Shown piece by piece: positions 31,405 to 41,171 of a stretch of DNA of 64,000 bases. The notes under the pieces are model-generated. The model was given only the letters and a program-made list of their open reading frames with translations. It made no database searches and was not told where the DNA came from. This stretch comes from Vanrija pseudolonga (taxonomy: Eukaryota > Basidiomycota > Tremellomycetes > Trichosporonales > Trichosporonaceae). Positions within the stretch are counted from its first letter, which is position 1. Each line of letters starts with the position of its first letter. A program made the translations under genes and the position numbers. The DNA lies in assembly GCF_020906515.1 (NCBI RefSeq), contig NC_085852.1, positions 2,170,001 through 2,234,000 on the forward strand. Reading direction: 5' to 3'.

Positions 31405-33123
31405 ATGTCCGCCGTCGTCGCCCCGGCGCCGCTCCCGCCCGTGTCCGACCTGCCCCAGCCGAGGCGAGTGGCCCGACGACGGCACACACACACACACACA
31501 TGGCCGGTGACACTGACGCGCGCAGCATTCGACACTGGGACCCTCTGTCATCAGAATGGGTTTGGGTGCGTCAATTTCTTGTGCAACTTGCTCCACTCTA
31601 CTCAGCTGACGGCGACCAGGTCGACCCGACAAGCGTCGCGACACGGCCACGTGCAAGCCCCGCCATCGCCGACACCCCGCCTCCGCCGACGAAGACGACG
31701 ACAACAACGGCACGGACGACACATCGCAAGCCCCCACCGCCGCGGGACCCGTTCCGACCACCAGCACCAGCACCACCCGCTACACAGCCTGCACAGCGTG
31801 CACAGCAGCAGCCGTCGACGACAACTCGCACACCCACCTCGTCCACCTCAACACCCACTCGCTCACCAACACCACCAACTGTACCATCACCCAGTCTCCC
31901 CCCGGTACCACCACCCACGCCTGCCGGCTCGCCCCCGCTCCCCGGCCTTCCCTTCGGCGCGCGACACGGCCCGCGCGCACGCCAACGCCCGCTCAGCCTC
32001 GTCGAGATCCCCAAGCGCACAAGCATCATCATGGGGTTTAAGCCTGTCGAGATCCGGCCTCCGCGCGCGCCGCTCGCCAACGCCGGCGGTAGCGGCGGAT
32101 CCTTGACGCCAGTGGACGTCCGCTCGTGCCCTTCTCCGCCGCCCCCGCCGCCGACGTCGCCGTCGTCTGGCGCCCTCCCGCAGTATGACCTGCCCTCGAC
32201 GAGCACGTACACGATCGCCGCGACAGCCCCCGGCCTCCCACCCGGCGCTGCGCCGCCGATCACCGCGCCGATACGCTTCGCGCGGACCCAGAGCTACGAC
32301 GCACTGTCCCGGTCCGCGGCAGCGCGGTCTGGACGCCCCATGTCGATGTACTCCACCCCCGAGGCGGGCACGAGCACCCCCGTCCTCGTATCCTCCGCGC
32401 GCTCATGGGCACTCCATGACCTGCCGGAGAAACCCAGCCCGTCGGCTCCGCCACCGCGCGACCCGCTCCCGCGCGACGCTGAGCCCGAACCAGCGACCCA
32501 GAGCCCCAAGAGCCCCAAGTCAGAGGGCGGTGGCATGCTGGCATTTCTGAGCCGTATACTCAAGGTTTGTGGATGGCGAACAAGCCTGGACTGACACGCA
32601 GGGAAGGAAAAAGTCGACGACGACGACGACGGTGACGCCGTTTCCGATCGTCATGCCACTGCCTGCGGCGGCGCCGAGACGTGCGGCGTCCGTGTCAACA
32701 CCCAACCTCGGCACGTCGCTCCCAACACCGCCGCGGACTCCACCGCGCCGCGAGAGTGTGACGGGCCACACGCACTCGGTGTCTGATACCGAAGGGGCCG
32801 GGACGTCGGCTATGCGCCAGAAGTCCTTGCCGTCGTTCTTATCTCTCCCACCGACCCCGCCGAACGGCGTCGCGGCGCTTAGCACTGCCCAGACGCCGAA
32901 CGACCGCCTCAGCCCTGGCCCACGCCCCAACACCGACGAGGGCACCCAAGATCCCCAGTCTATTGCGTCGAGTGCGTCAGCGTCCCCTCCCGCCCCGGCG
33001 TCGCCGGGAGGAGGGCGGACACACCCGCACCGCCGCTCAGTAGTGTTTACCACGCCCCCAGGGATCCTGCTCAACAAGGGCGAGGGCACCGTCTCGCGCA
33101 AGCTGCAGAAGAAGCGAAAGTAG
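31405..33123 (+). CDS. Degenerate WW-family protein, cluster gene 5
   Basis: Exons 31405-31463, 31526-31565, 31620-32564 and 32602-33123 encode 521 aa. Exon 2 is 40 nt like the WW-core exon of the neighbours and encodes IRHWDPLSSEWVW, but the first Trp position is Ser and the second is absent (VDPTSVATRPR). The first intron appears to use a GC donor (GCGAGT), the only position that keeps the family phase. A start at ATG 31500 inside that intron, in frame with exon 2, is the alternative. The rest is disordered, rich in Pro, Ser and Thr, with RRAASVSTPNL- and RRESVTG-like sites that look like basophilic kinase targets, and a basic end. Confidence 0.6.
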
Positions 33124-33359
33124 AGTGAAGCGCCGATTGACGATTAGAGATTGTGAGAGAACGCAACGCCGACACCACGCCAGGAGAGGGCGCCATAGAG
33201 GGCAGTGCCGACGCCCGCCACGCCCAGTTGTACACAGGACCATGTCACCGCTGGATCGAGGTCACGCAGAGCGAGGGCGTGGGAGCGGGCCAGTCTGGAT
33301 GGGTATAAAGGTGCTCGCCTCGCCACTGATCTGTTCACTCGCCCACTAACTCTAGCGAC

Positions 33360-34425
33360 ATGTACAACCCCAACCAGGATCCCGAACCACCCTTCCCTTG
33401 GTGAGTAGGGTCACCCTTCACCGCTGACACCGACTTAGGCAGAGGCGCTGGGACGCCACCCTCAACAAGTACGAATACGTGAGTTACCACGCAGGCTCAG
33501 CTCGCTGACGCCAGATCAACCCCCAGACCAACACGCGCCAGTGGTACCACCCCCTCACGGCGCAGATGCAGGCGGGGCAGGGCCAGGCAGCGAGCTACTA
33601 CGGCGCGCAGGGTGGTCCTCAGCAGCAGCCGGCGAGCGGCGGCTACGACCAGCAGCAGCAGTACCAGCAGCAGCAGCAACAGCACCAGCAGGGAGCCTAC
33701 CCTGCCCTCGACAGCCGCGTGCCGGGCGCAGCGGACCCCAACTCACCCGGTGCGCCCGGCGAGCGCGGCTTCGGCACCGTCCTGGCGGGTGGGGCGGCGG
33801 GCGCGGTCTCCGCCGTCGCAGCCAACAAGTTTATGGGGCGCAAGGACGACAACACCAACCCCAATGCCCCGCCACCCCAGAAGCAGGGCATGTTCGGCAC
33901 GCTCGCGGCGGGCGGTGCCGCGGGCGCGGGCGTCGCGCTGCTCGGCGAGCTGATCAAGGTGGGCAGCATCGTTGAGGGGGTTGAGCTGACAAGCAGAAGA
34001 AGCGCGACAAGGACGACGACGACGACGACAGGCCGCAGCACCACCAGCAACAGCAGGGGTACGGCCAGCCGCACTCGGCCCCGCCGTACGGCTACGGCCC
34101 TGGCCCCGGCGTCGGTCCCGGCCCCGGCTTCCAGCAGCAGCAACAGCAGCAGATGCTCGGCCCGGCGGGCGTGGCGGGCGGGTACGGCTACGGTCCCGGC
34201 CAGCAGGGCCGCGGCCGCTCGCCCGGCGGCCACAGCCACACCCACGGGCACGGGCACCACGACCACCGCCGCGAGCGCAAGTCGCGCTCGCGCGGCAGCT
34301 CGTCGTCGTCCGACGACTCGCGTAAGGGCAGCAGCAAGAAGGACAAGCGCCGCGGCGGCGCAGGGGCGCAGTACGGTGGCAACGTCGCGTACGGCGGCGG
34401 CGGGGGCTATGTCGGTGGATACTGA
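33360..34425 (+). CDS. WW-domain, glycine-zipper protein, cluster gene 6
   Basis: Exons 33360-33400, 33439-33478, 33515-33958 and 33997-34425 encode 317 aa. The WW domain covers residues about 11-40, Trp at 14 and 37 (PFPWQRRWD...NTRQWYHP). Introns 1 and 2 sit at the family positions around a 40-nt exon. A Gln-rich stretch follows, then GERGFGTVLAGGAAGAVSA and GTLAAGGAAGAGVALLGELI, two Gly-spaced hydrophobic segments (glycine-zipper-like). The third intron is directly after the second one (..LLGELIK), phase 0. The last exon starts with a Lys/Asp patch and continues Gln-, Gly- and Tyr-rich, with His repeats, an Arg/Ser-rich patch and a Gly-Tyr end. Confidence 0.78.
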
Positions 34426-34973
34426 GCACGAGCGAGGCGTGAGGCGTGAGGGCGAGGATGATACATGATCGACAGAGGTACGAGGAGCCACACGAGAACA
34501 TTGTACATACATGCAGCGAGAGATGCTAGCGATCGGCGATTGCGCGAGCTGAGCGTTGCTGCGTTGCTGGGCGGTGCTTGCGCCAAGACGTGCGAGGGGT
34601 GCTGGCGTCTGCTTGCCTCGTGTCCTCGTCACTCGAGCGGCGAAGAAGCACAGCAGTGAAGCCGGAGCAAGCACTGGCGATCGAAGGCCGATGCGCGCGG
34701 TGCGTGCGGCGTATACGCAGGTGTCGCATCGTCGTGGCCTCGCTGCCGCCCTCGCATTCGTCATGATGTGTGCACCCCGAAGCGATGAGCAAAGCGGCGC
34801 AACGCCTCGTCGTCGTGGGGCACAGACCGCACCAGCCGCACCTCGCAATCGTCACCAGTCGTCGTGTGTCGCCGCCCCTCTTCCTCTTCGCCCCCACCAC
34901 ACGCCCAGCCCACATAAACCCGCCCCATCTCGACTTGACACCCCACCTCACATCTTCCAGCCACCTCCCCACC
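34426..34973. other. Intergenic region between cluster genes 6 and 7
   Basis: No credible gene is visible. The right end, rich in C and A, is the leader of gene 7. Confidence 0.45.
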
Positions 34974-35876
34974 ATGTCCGCCCCCGGTGCCCAGGCTACT
35001 GTCCCCGAGACGCCCCTCCCTGCGGGCTGGTACGTGCCTCCCCTCGCGGCTGTCGCTACTCGCTAACTCGGCCAGGATCAAGCAGTTTGACGAGAACTAC
35101 AAGGCGTGGTTCTATGTATGTGCTGCCCCCCCCCGCGAGCGCCCTCCCAGGCTGCCCCTCCCCCACACGCTCTCTCACGGCCTCGCTAACGCTCGGCCAT
35201 AGGTCAACACCAACACCAACCCCCCCACGACGCAGTGGGAGGCGCCCGTCGCCGAGGGCGGTGCCGACGGCGAGCGCGGCCTCGGCAAGGTCCTCGGCGT
35301 GACCGCTGCCGGCGCCACCGCCGCCGTCATCGCCAACAAGATTGCCAACAAGCCCGGCCAGCCGGCGTACCCCGGCGCTCCGGCGCCCGCCAAGCCTGCC
35401 GGCCTCGGTGTCGGCGGCAGCATCGCTGCTGGGGGTGCGGCTGCTGCGGGTGTGCTGCTCCTCGGCCACGTCCTCAAGGTGGGTGCGGTGCGAGGAGGGC
35501 GGGAGGGCACACAGTGCCCGAGCTCGGGCGTGGCGTAGGCCCCGTGGGGAGGAAGCAGCACCGCTTCTTCTTCTTCCCCCACTAACCGCCGCCTCTGCCC
35601 TCCGCACAGGATAAGCCTACTCACGCTCCGCAGAAGAAGTTTGGCGACAACGACTCGGACGACGAGGACCGCCACAAGTACCACGGCCAGCAGCAGCAGT
35701 ACCCGCCGCAGGGCTACGGCGGCCCCGGCGGCTACGGCGGCGGCTACGGTCCCCCCCAGGGCGGGCCCTACGGCGGCGGTCCCGGCGGTGGCTACGGCGG
35801 CGGCGGTCCGGGCTACGGTGGTGGTGGCTACGGCGGCGGTGGCGGCGGCCCCATCTACGGCGGCGGCGGCTACTAA
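34974..35876 (+). CDS. WW-domain, glycine-zipper protein, cluster gene 7
   Basis: This is the most compact and probably least altered member: exons 34974-35029, 35076-35115, 35203-35478 and 35610-35876, 212 aa. The WW domain is at residues about 14-47, Trp at 19 and 44 (PLPAGWIKQFD...PPTTQWEAP). Introns 1 and 2 are at the family positions, again with a 40-nt exon. GERGLGKVLGVTAAGATAAVIANKI and GGSIAAGGAAAAGVLLLGHVL are two Gly/Ala-spaced hydrophobic helices; the phase-0 third intron follows directly. The last exon gives a charged patch (DNDSDDEDRHK) and a tail of GGYGG- and GGGYGG-type repeats. Zipper helices could insert in or associate with membranes (inference). Confidence 0.82.
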
Positions 35877-36384
35877 GCGAGCGAGCCACAGCGGTGTGTA
35901 GTAGGTCGAGTCGTTGGGTAGGGTAGACGTATACACGCATGCGACGAGGGATGTGGTAACGACGACCTGCTGCTCACACGTGCACGCACGCCGACACCGA
36001 CGCCGACGCCGAGACTCGACGCCACTCACAACGCCACCACACGTGGCGGTTACTCACCCCCAGTCCAATACCCCCCGCGCGCCGGCGGCTTGGCGCGATA
36101 CCTCCCGACCGACCGACGGCACGCGGCCGAGAGGCGCCGAGATTCACTTGCCGCTTGTTGCTCTGCTCTGGCGTCGTCGACAACTGCGACGCCTCGACGC
36201 CTCCTAGGGCGGGGGTCATGAGCAAGCATTCACGGATACGGGCGCCGCTGCAAGTACGCCCGGAGTCAGCCAGCGCCAGCTTCAGCGCCACCGCTGACGT
36301 TTGCCTCGTGCTTGCTTGTGATGATTTTTAAGCCGCCGCTGCGTTCCCACTGCACTACTGCCCATTAACCCATCTCTTATCATC
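35877..36384. other. Intergenic region between cluster genes 7 and 8
   Basis: No coding signal seen on either strand. The segment carries the 3' region of gene 7 and the promoter of gene 8. Confidence 0.45.
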
Positions 36385-37187
36385 ATGTCGGTCCCGCTAG
36401 AACGCGTCACGAGCTCGGGGAGCATCCTGCCTGCGCCGTGGTGAGTGATGCCTGTGGCGAATAGTCGCTAACCTGCCAGGCTCCGCCAATGGAACGAGGC
36501 GCTCGGAGCATACTTCTACGTGCGTCCCCGCCGCTGCCTTGCCGCCAAAACCAACAGCGCGCTGACGCAGCACAGATCAACCCCACGACCGAGCCGCCGA
36601 CCCGACAATGGGCCTTCCCCGCCCCGCTCGGCCCAGACCCAAACCCATACGGCACGCCGCCCGCCGGCCCACCAGGCGCAGCAGCGACCGCCGCGACGGT
36701 GGTGTACCTGCCGCCGTCGCCCAACCCTGCGGCGGAGGCACGGCGCGGGTCCTCAACCGAGGAGGCGACACCGCTCAACACGCCTGACGCGCTGCACCGT
36801 GCCGAAGAACGCGGCGCGCGCCTGGCGCACGGGTTGGACGCGCTGCATGCGCGCCGGGTAGAGGCGCACGAGCGCGTCGAGGAGCGCGTGCACAATGTCG
36901 TGTCTGCGATCGACGACATCTTGGTGAGTCGCGGACGAGGTGCGCGCAAGAGGAGGCGACTGACGCCCGCCCCAGCACCGCGAGCACAAGGCGACCCACG
37001 CGCCCACACCGTCCCAGTACACCCAGGGCCAGTACCGCCCCGTCACGCCGGGGTACGGCTACTCTGAGGGCGGCGGCTCGACGGGGTTCACGTACCAGAA
37101 CTGCTATGATGGTGGGTTTCGTGGTGTGGTGTGGTCGGTGGCGCTGGCTGACCACGTCGCCCAGGCCGCTCGGCGCGCGCACAATAG
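36385..37187 (+). CDS. WW-domain protein with helical linker, cluster gene 8
   Basis: Five exons: 36385-36440, 36480-36519, 36576-36923, 36976-37111, 37165-37187; 200 aa. The WW domain is at residues about 16-47, Trp at 19 and 44 (PAPWLRQWN...PPTRQWAFP), with the family introns and 40-nt exon. Unlike its neighbours it has no glycine zipper. A charged amphipathic helix takes its place (ALHRAEERGARLAHGLDAL and EAHERVEERVHNVVSAIDDIL), which could form a coiled coil. A phase-0 intron follows that helix, at the position where the zipper intron sits in genes 6 and 7. The end is Tyr/Gly/Pro-rich. The final 23-nt exon is inferred from splice sites only. Confidence 0.7.
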
Positions 37188-37862
37188 ATGGCAGCAGTTC
37201 CAAATCTGGTCCGGCGAACAATAGAGCGAGTTCGCGGCGGCGGCGGCCCCTACGGCCGGCCGCCGTGATATATGTATGTCTGGTTGTGGTTCGAGTCTAT
37301 GCATCATCGTGTACGCAACGTCTATCGTGAGCGTGTGAGCCTCATTCACCATGTACGCCATGGGAACCGGCAGGTGCCAAGAGCCGATGTGTTGGGGATG
37401 GGGATGACGCCATGGTGGCGCTGGCGTGCGGCTCGTTGCCGACATGCTCACATCGGCCTGCTTGTCAAACCGCCAGTTGGCAGTCGCCGCCAAGTGGCAT
37501 GGCCACAAGCGCGAGCTGCTGCTGCTGCTGCTACCCATCGCACCGATCAGACGCGCACCGAGCGCAGAAGCGATGACGTTCCTGTGGTGCGTGCGTGCCG
37601 TGTGCTGCGCTGGGCGTTGCGTTGCGTGCTGCCTCGTCACACACACACACACACACACGCACGGTGTGTGCGCTCGCTGTCGAGGCGGTGCCAGCGCGAG
37701 GCTCATCGATCGTGAGTGAGCATGGACCGGGGCGTGCTCGCACCGGCGAGGGGTGCAACGTCACTGCAGCAGCGCAGCAGTGCACCCAGCGTCCCAACCT
37801 GCCCTCCATCCCTCGACTCATAACCCGCCCGTCAACACTACTCACCACACCACACCACCACA
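37188..37862. other. Intergenic region between cluster genes 8 and 9
   Basis: No credible gene. A CA repeat lies at 37637-37658. The final 80 bases before gene 9 are rich in C and A, like other leaders in this window. Confidence 0.45.
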
Positions 37863-39104
37863 ATGCCCGACCCCACCGACACCAAGAACGAAGCGCCCCT
37901 CCCCTCGCCATGGTACGCTCCCCACCTGTCGTACCCACTAACGCCCACGCAGGATCAAGCAGTGGTCCCCGTCCCACGAGGCATACTTCTACGTCAACCC
38001 CACCACGACGCCGCCGACGCGCCAGTGGGAGTTCCCCGCGCCTGCGGTCGTTGGCGGCGAGTTCGCGCCGCCTGATGGCGCCGCGCCGGCTGCTAGCCAG
38101 CCTGCGCAGCCGCCCAAGTATGACGAGGAGGTCAAGGTCGACGTCAAGGACGTCAAGGTTGAGGAGAAGGCCAAGGTTGAGGAGGTCAAGGTCGTCGAGG
38201 AGGTCAAGGTCACCGAGGAGGCCAAGCCCGAGCCCGCGCCCGCGACGACCGACCGCGGCCTCGGCACCCTCCTCGGCCTCACCAAGCCCGCCCCGGCCCC
38301 TACCCCGGATGCAGTGGACCCCTCTGCCCCCGCCGCCACTGGCACCGACGACGCCGCTGCCCCCGCGCCAGAGGAGGACAAGGAGCACCGCGGGCTCGGC
38401 AAGCTCCTCGCCACGGGAGGCGCGGGCATCGCTGCCGCCCTGGCCGCCGCCAAGCTCAGCGACAAGTTCAGCAGCGGGAAGGACGACGCGCAGTCACCCG
38501 CTGTGGCTGGTGCCGCGCCGCTCGCGCCGGGGGAGCTCGCGCCGCCGCCGGAGGACAAGGGCGAGAAGAAGAAGAAGGAGGGCTTGGGTGTGGGCGGGAC
38601 GCTGGCCATCGGCGCCGCTGCGGCTGGCGGTGCGCTGCTCCTTGGCGAGCTGCTCGGCGGCGTGAGTTGTTTGAGGGCGACGTAGATAGCTGACCCACGC
38701 AGCACGACAAGAAGGAGAAGCACCACCGCCCCCCGTCGCCGCACTACCCCGGCCCCTTTCCGTACAACTATGGCCCGCCCCCTCCGCCCGGCTACTACGG
38801 CTACGGCGGGTACGGTGGTGGTGGGGGCTATGGCCGTCCGTACCCGCAGCAGGGATACCAGCAGCAGGGGTACTACGGCTATCCCCAGCAGCAGCAACAG
38901 TACTATGGCGGCGGAGGCTACGGCGGTGGCCACCACCGCGAAGACTCGGGCCCAGGCGTCGGCACGCTCATTGGCGGCCTGGCGGCCGCTGGCGCGGGGT
39001 ACGCCGCGTACAATCACTTCAAGGGGAAGAAGGAGGGGAAGAAGGACGGCGACGTTGGGGGCGGGGATGACCGCAAGCCTGAGGGCGGTGTGCCGCCTAG
39101 CTGA
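37863..39104 (+). CDS. WW-domain, glycine-zipper protein with PPxY motifs, cluster gene 9
   Basis: Exons 37863-37912, 37953-38661 and 38703-39104 encode 386 aa. The WW domain is at residues about 14-45, Trp at 17 and 42 (PSPWIKQWS...PPTRQWEFP). Intron 1 splits the Trp codon as in the family; the second family intron has been lost. A Lys/Glu/Val-rich repeat (KVEE, KVDVKDVK) follows at about 74-112, then TDRGLGTLLGL, HRGLGKLLATGGAGIAAAL and GGTLAIGAAAAGGALLLGELLGG, after which the last intron falls. The tail is Tyr/Gly/Gln-rich and ends with a third Gly-rich hydrophobic segment (VGTLIGGLAAAGAGYAAY). Two PPxY motifs (PPKY at 70-73, PPGY at 281-284) are potential WW ligands. Confidence 0.8.
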
Positions 39105-39373
39105 GTCGTCAAAGTAGATGTGGTGATGAGTAAACGAGTGAGGTAGAGTGGTCATGAATACACGCGAAAGCCAGATGGAAGTGGCAGTGGCAGTATCAGT
39201 GTCGACGCCAGCGTCAGTGCGACCACCCCGGCCACTAAGCCCAGCAATGCATCCGAGCCCATCTATATGCGTAGCGTGCGACCCCAGTCCAGCCTAATCC
39301 GAACCCGGCGCGCCGTCCGTCCCCTAATCACAGCTGCTGCGACGTGCAGCGCAGCCTTTTGTCCACCACGCAA

Positions 39374-40722
39374 CTAGACGTTGACGCGGCAGTTGTTGAG
39401 CGCGAGGATGAGGATATCCTGCGCGCCCGTCGTCTCGAGCTCGTCCATGACCTGCGCCATCTGCTTCTTCTCAATCATGGACGAGACGGCGACCCAGCCC
39501 TCCTCGTCGAGGCTGGACACGGTCGGCGCGCGGCGGCCAGGCGTGATCTTCAACGCGTTCGCGAGGTTCTTGCGCTCAATATTGTACGACGCGTACACGT
39601 ACTTCTGCGCCGCGATGACGCCGGCAATGCGGCGCTTGATCATGTCCACGATCGGCGCGAGCTCGGGGGTGAGCGAGGCGTGCGGGGTGGAAGGCGCGAT
39701 CAGGACCGCCTCGGAGGACATGAGGGTGTGGATGGCGTGGAGGCCAGCAGCGCGCATGGTGTCGCCGGATTCTGCAATGTCAGCGAGAGCACGACGGAGA
39801 GCACGAGCGGAGCGAGTGCTCGAGGCAGGGGTCCAGGTCACACCTGACCCCCTCGGTCGGCGAGCGGCGCCTGCACTCCCACCAGGTTACTCACCAACAA
39901 GATCGACTGTAGCCTGTCAGCACTGCCCATCACACCACCTCCCCCGCACTACTCACCAATACCATCGGCCATACCCAGCGCGCACGCAGCCTCAACACTA
40001 CCGCCGACGTACTCGACGCTCGTCTTGACCTCCTGGCCGGCGGCAGCCTTGGCGTTGGCCTCGGTGTCGACCTTGGCGAACAGCTCCTCAGCAAGCACGT
40101 TGAACGACGTGGCGATACGGCCGCCCGCGAGCTCCTCGATCGTCTGCTTGGGTCCAGTGACGGGCACCTGCACCTGCAGCTTGCACTTGCCGAAGCCGAG
40201 CGGCAGGAGCTCCTTGATCGCGTCGCCGTGCGTCGACTCGGCGATCACGTCCTGGCCCGTGATGCCGAGCGAGACGGATCCGAGGGCGACGAAGCGCGGG
40301 ATGTCGGACGCGGGGAGGAAGACGCTAGGGGTGTCGTCAGTACGGTGGTCGTCGGGACAAGGAGAGAGATGAGTCGGGGTGCCCGGATACACCCCGCTCC
40401 CTCGCCCAGCCTGCGGCTGGCCTCGGCGGCCTCGGGCCACTCACAGCGCAATAGGGTGGTTCTGCACCAGCGCCACGTCGAGCCGGTGCGCGCGGTTAAA
40501 CTTGATATCAGCGCCCGCGAGCAGCTCGACCGTCTTCTCGAACAGGCGGCCCTTCTTAGGAATAGCGAAGAGGAGGCGGTCCTTGAGCGAGTCGACAAGG
40601 AGCGACATGGCCGACTCGGAGCCAAAGCTGCTCTTCGCGGCGCGGTCGTTGCCGCTCGTCGGCTGCGGGCGCGAGAGCGTCGTCGACGACGCGAGGTTGA
40701 CGGGGGTCTGGGCGCCGGACAT
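39374..40722 (-). CDS. HIS1: ATP phosphoribosyltransferase (histidine biosynthesis, first step)
   Basis: Exons 40722-40445, 40324-39957, 39906-39895 (12 nt only) and 39771-39374 encode 351 aa. The catalytic domain starts at LLFAIPKKGRLFEKTVELL and carries LGITGQDVI, LGFGKCKLQVQVP and RIATSFNVLAEELF. GIVDLVESGDTMRAAGL is the PRPP-binding signature, and the 12-nt exon encodes most of its VDLV part. The C-terminal segment PGRRAPTVSSL...DELETTGAQDILILALNNCRV is the regulatory domain of long-form HisG enzymes, where histidine acts as feedback inhibitor. The enzyme condenses ATP with PRPP in the cytosol. A 45-residue N-terminal extension, rich in Ser, precedes the catalytic domain. Confidence 0.95.
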
Positions 40723-41171
40723 GGCGAACGTGGGTGGTGGTGGGGGGAGAGGTGCGATGGAGGGTTGTTGGGGTTGCTTGCGGCGAGCTTGCGTCGAGCA
40801 GAGCTGTCCGGTCTAGATTTTACGATATGAGCGAGATGTGAAGCAGAGTTGAGAGTCACCTCGCACGTTGTTGTTGTCGTCGATGCTGTCGCTGCTCGTC
40901 GTCGCTCGCTGGCTGGTGATTTGCTCACCCCGGCTCCTGGCTCTTGGTCCATTTTCAGAAATGTCAATCGACTCGGCCCGGTCGTCACGGGCGACAAATT
41001 TAGGCTCGCGCCGTTTCAGGAAACGACGCCGACTGAGTGGTGGGCGCCTAGTGGATGCACGCCTAGACGACGTGCCAACCCCTCCTCCTGCCTATCCTAT
41101 GCACAATGCATGCTATAATATACACATTAACCCAATGAGCGGAGCAGAACAGCGAGGGGCACCCCTCGTGC
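40723..41171. other. Upstream region of HIS1
   Basis: No gene is visible in these 450 bp, which contain the HIS1 promoter and the 3' end of the phosphatase-like gene. I could not see a clear general-control (TGACTC) site next to HIS1; a TGAGTC-like match was not certain either. Confidence 0.4.

Noticed and set aside
25743-39104. Cluster read as a secreted cell-wall or adhesin family because of its Gly/Tyr and Gln-rich tails
   Set aside because: None of the nine proteins has an N-terminal signal peptide; the WW domain or its relic is at the very N-terminus.
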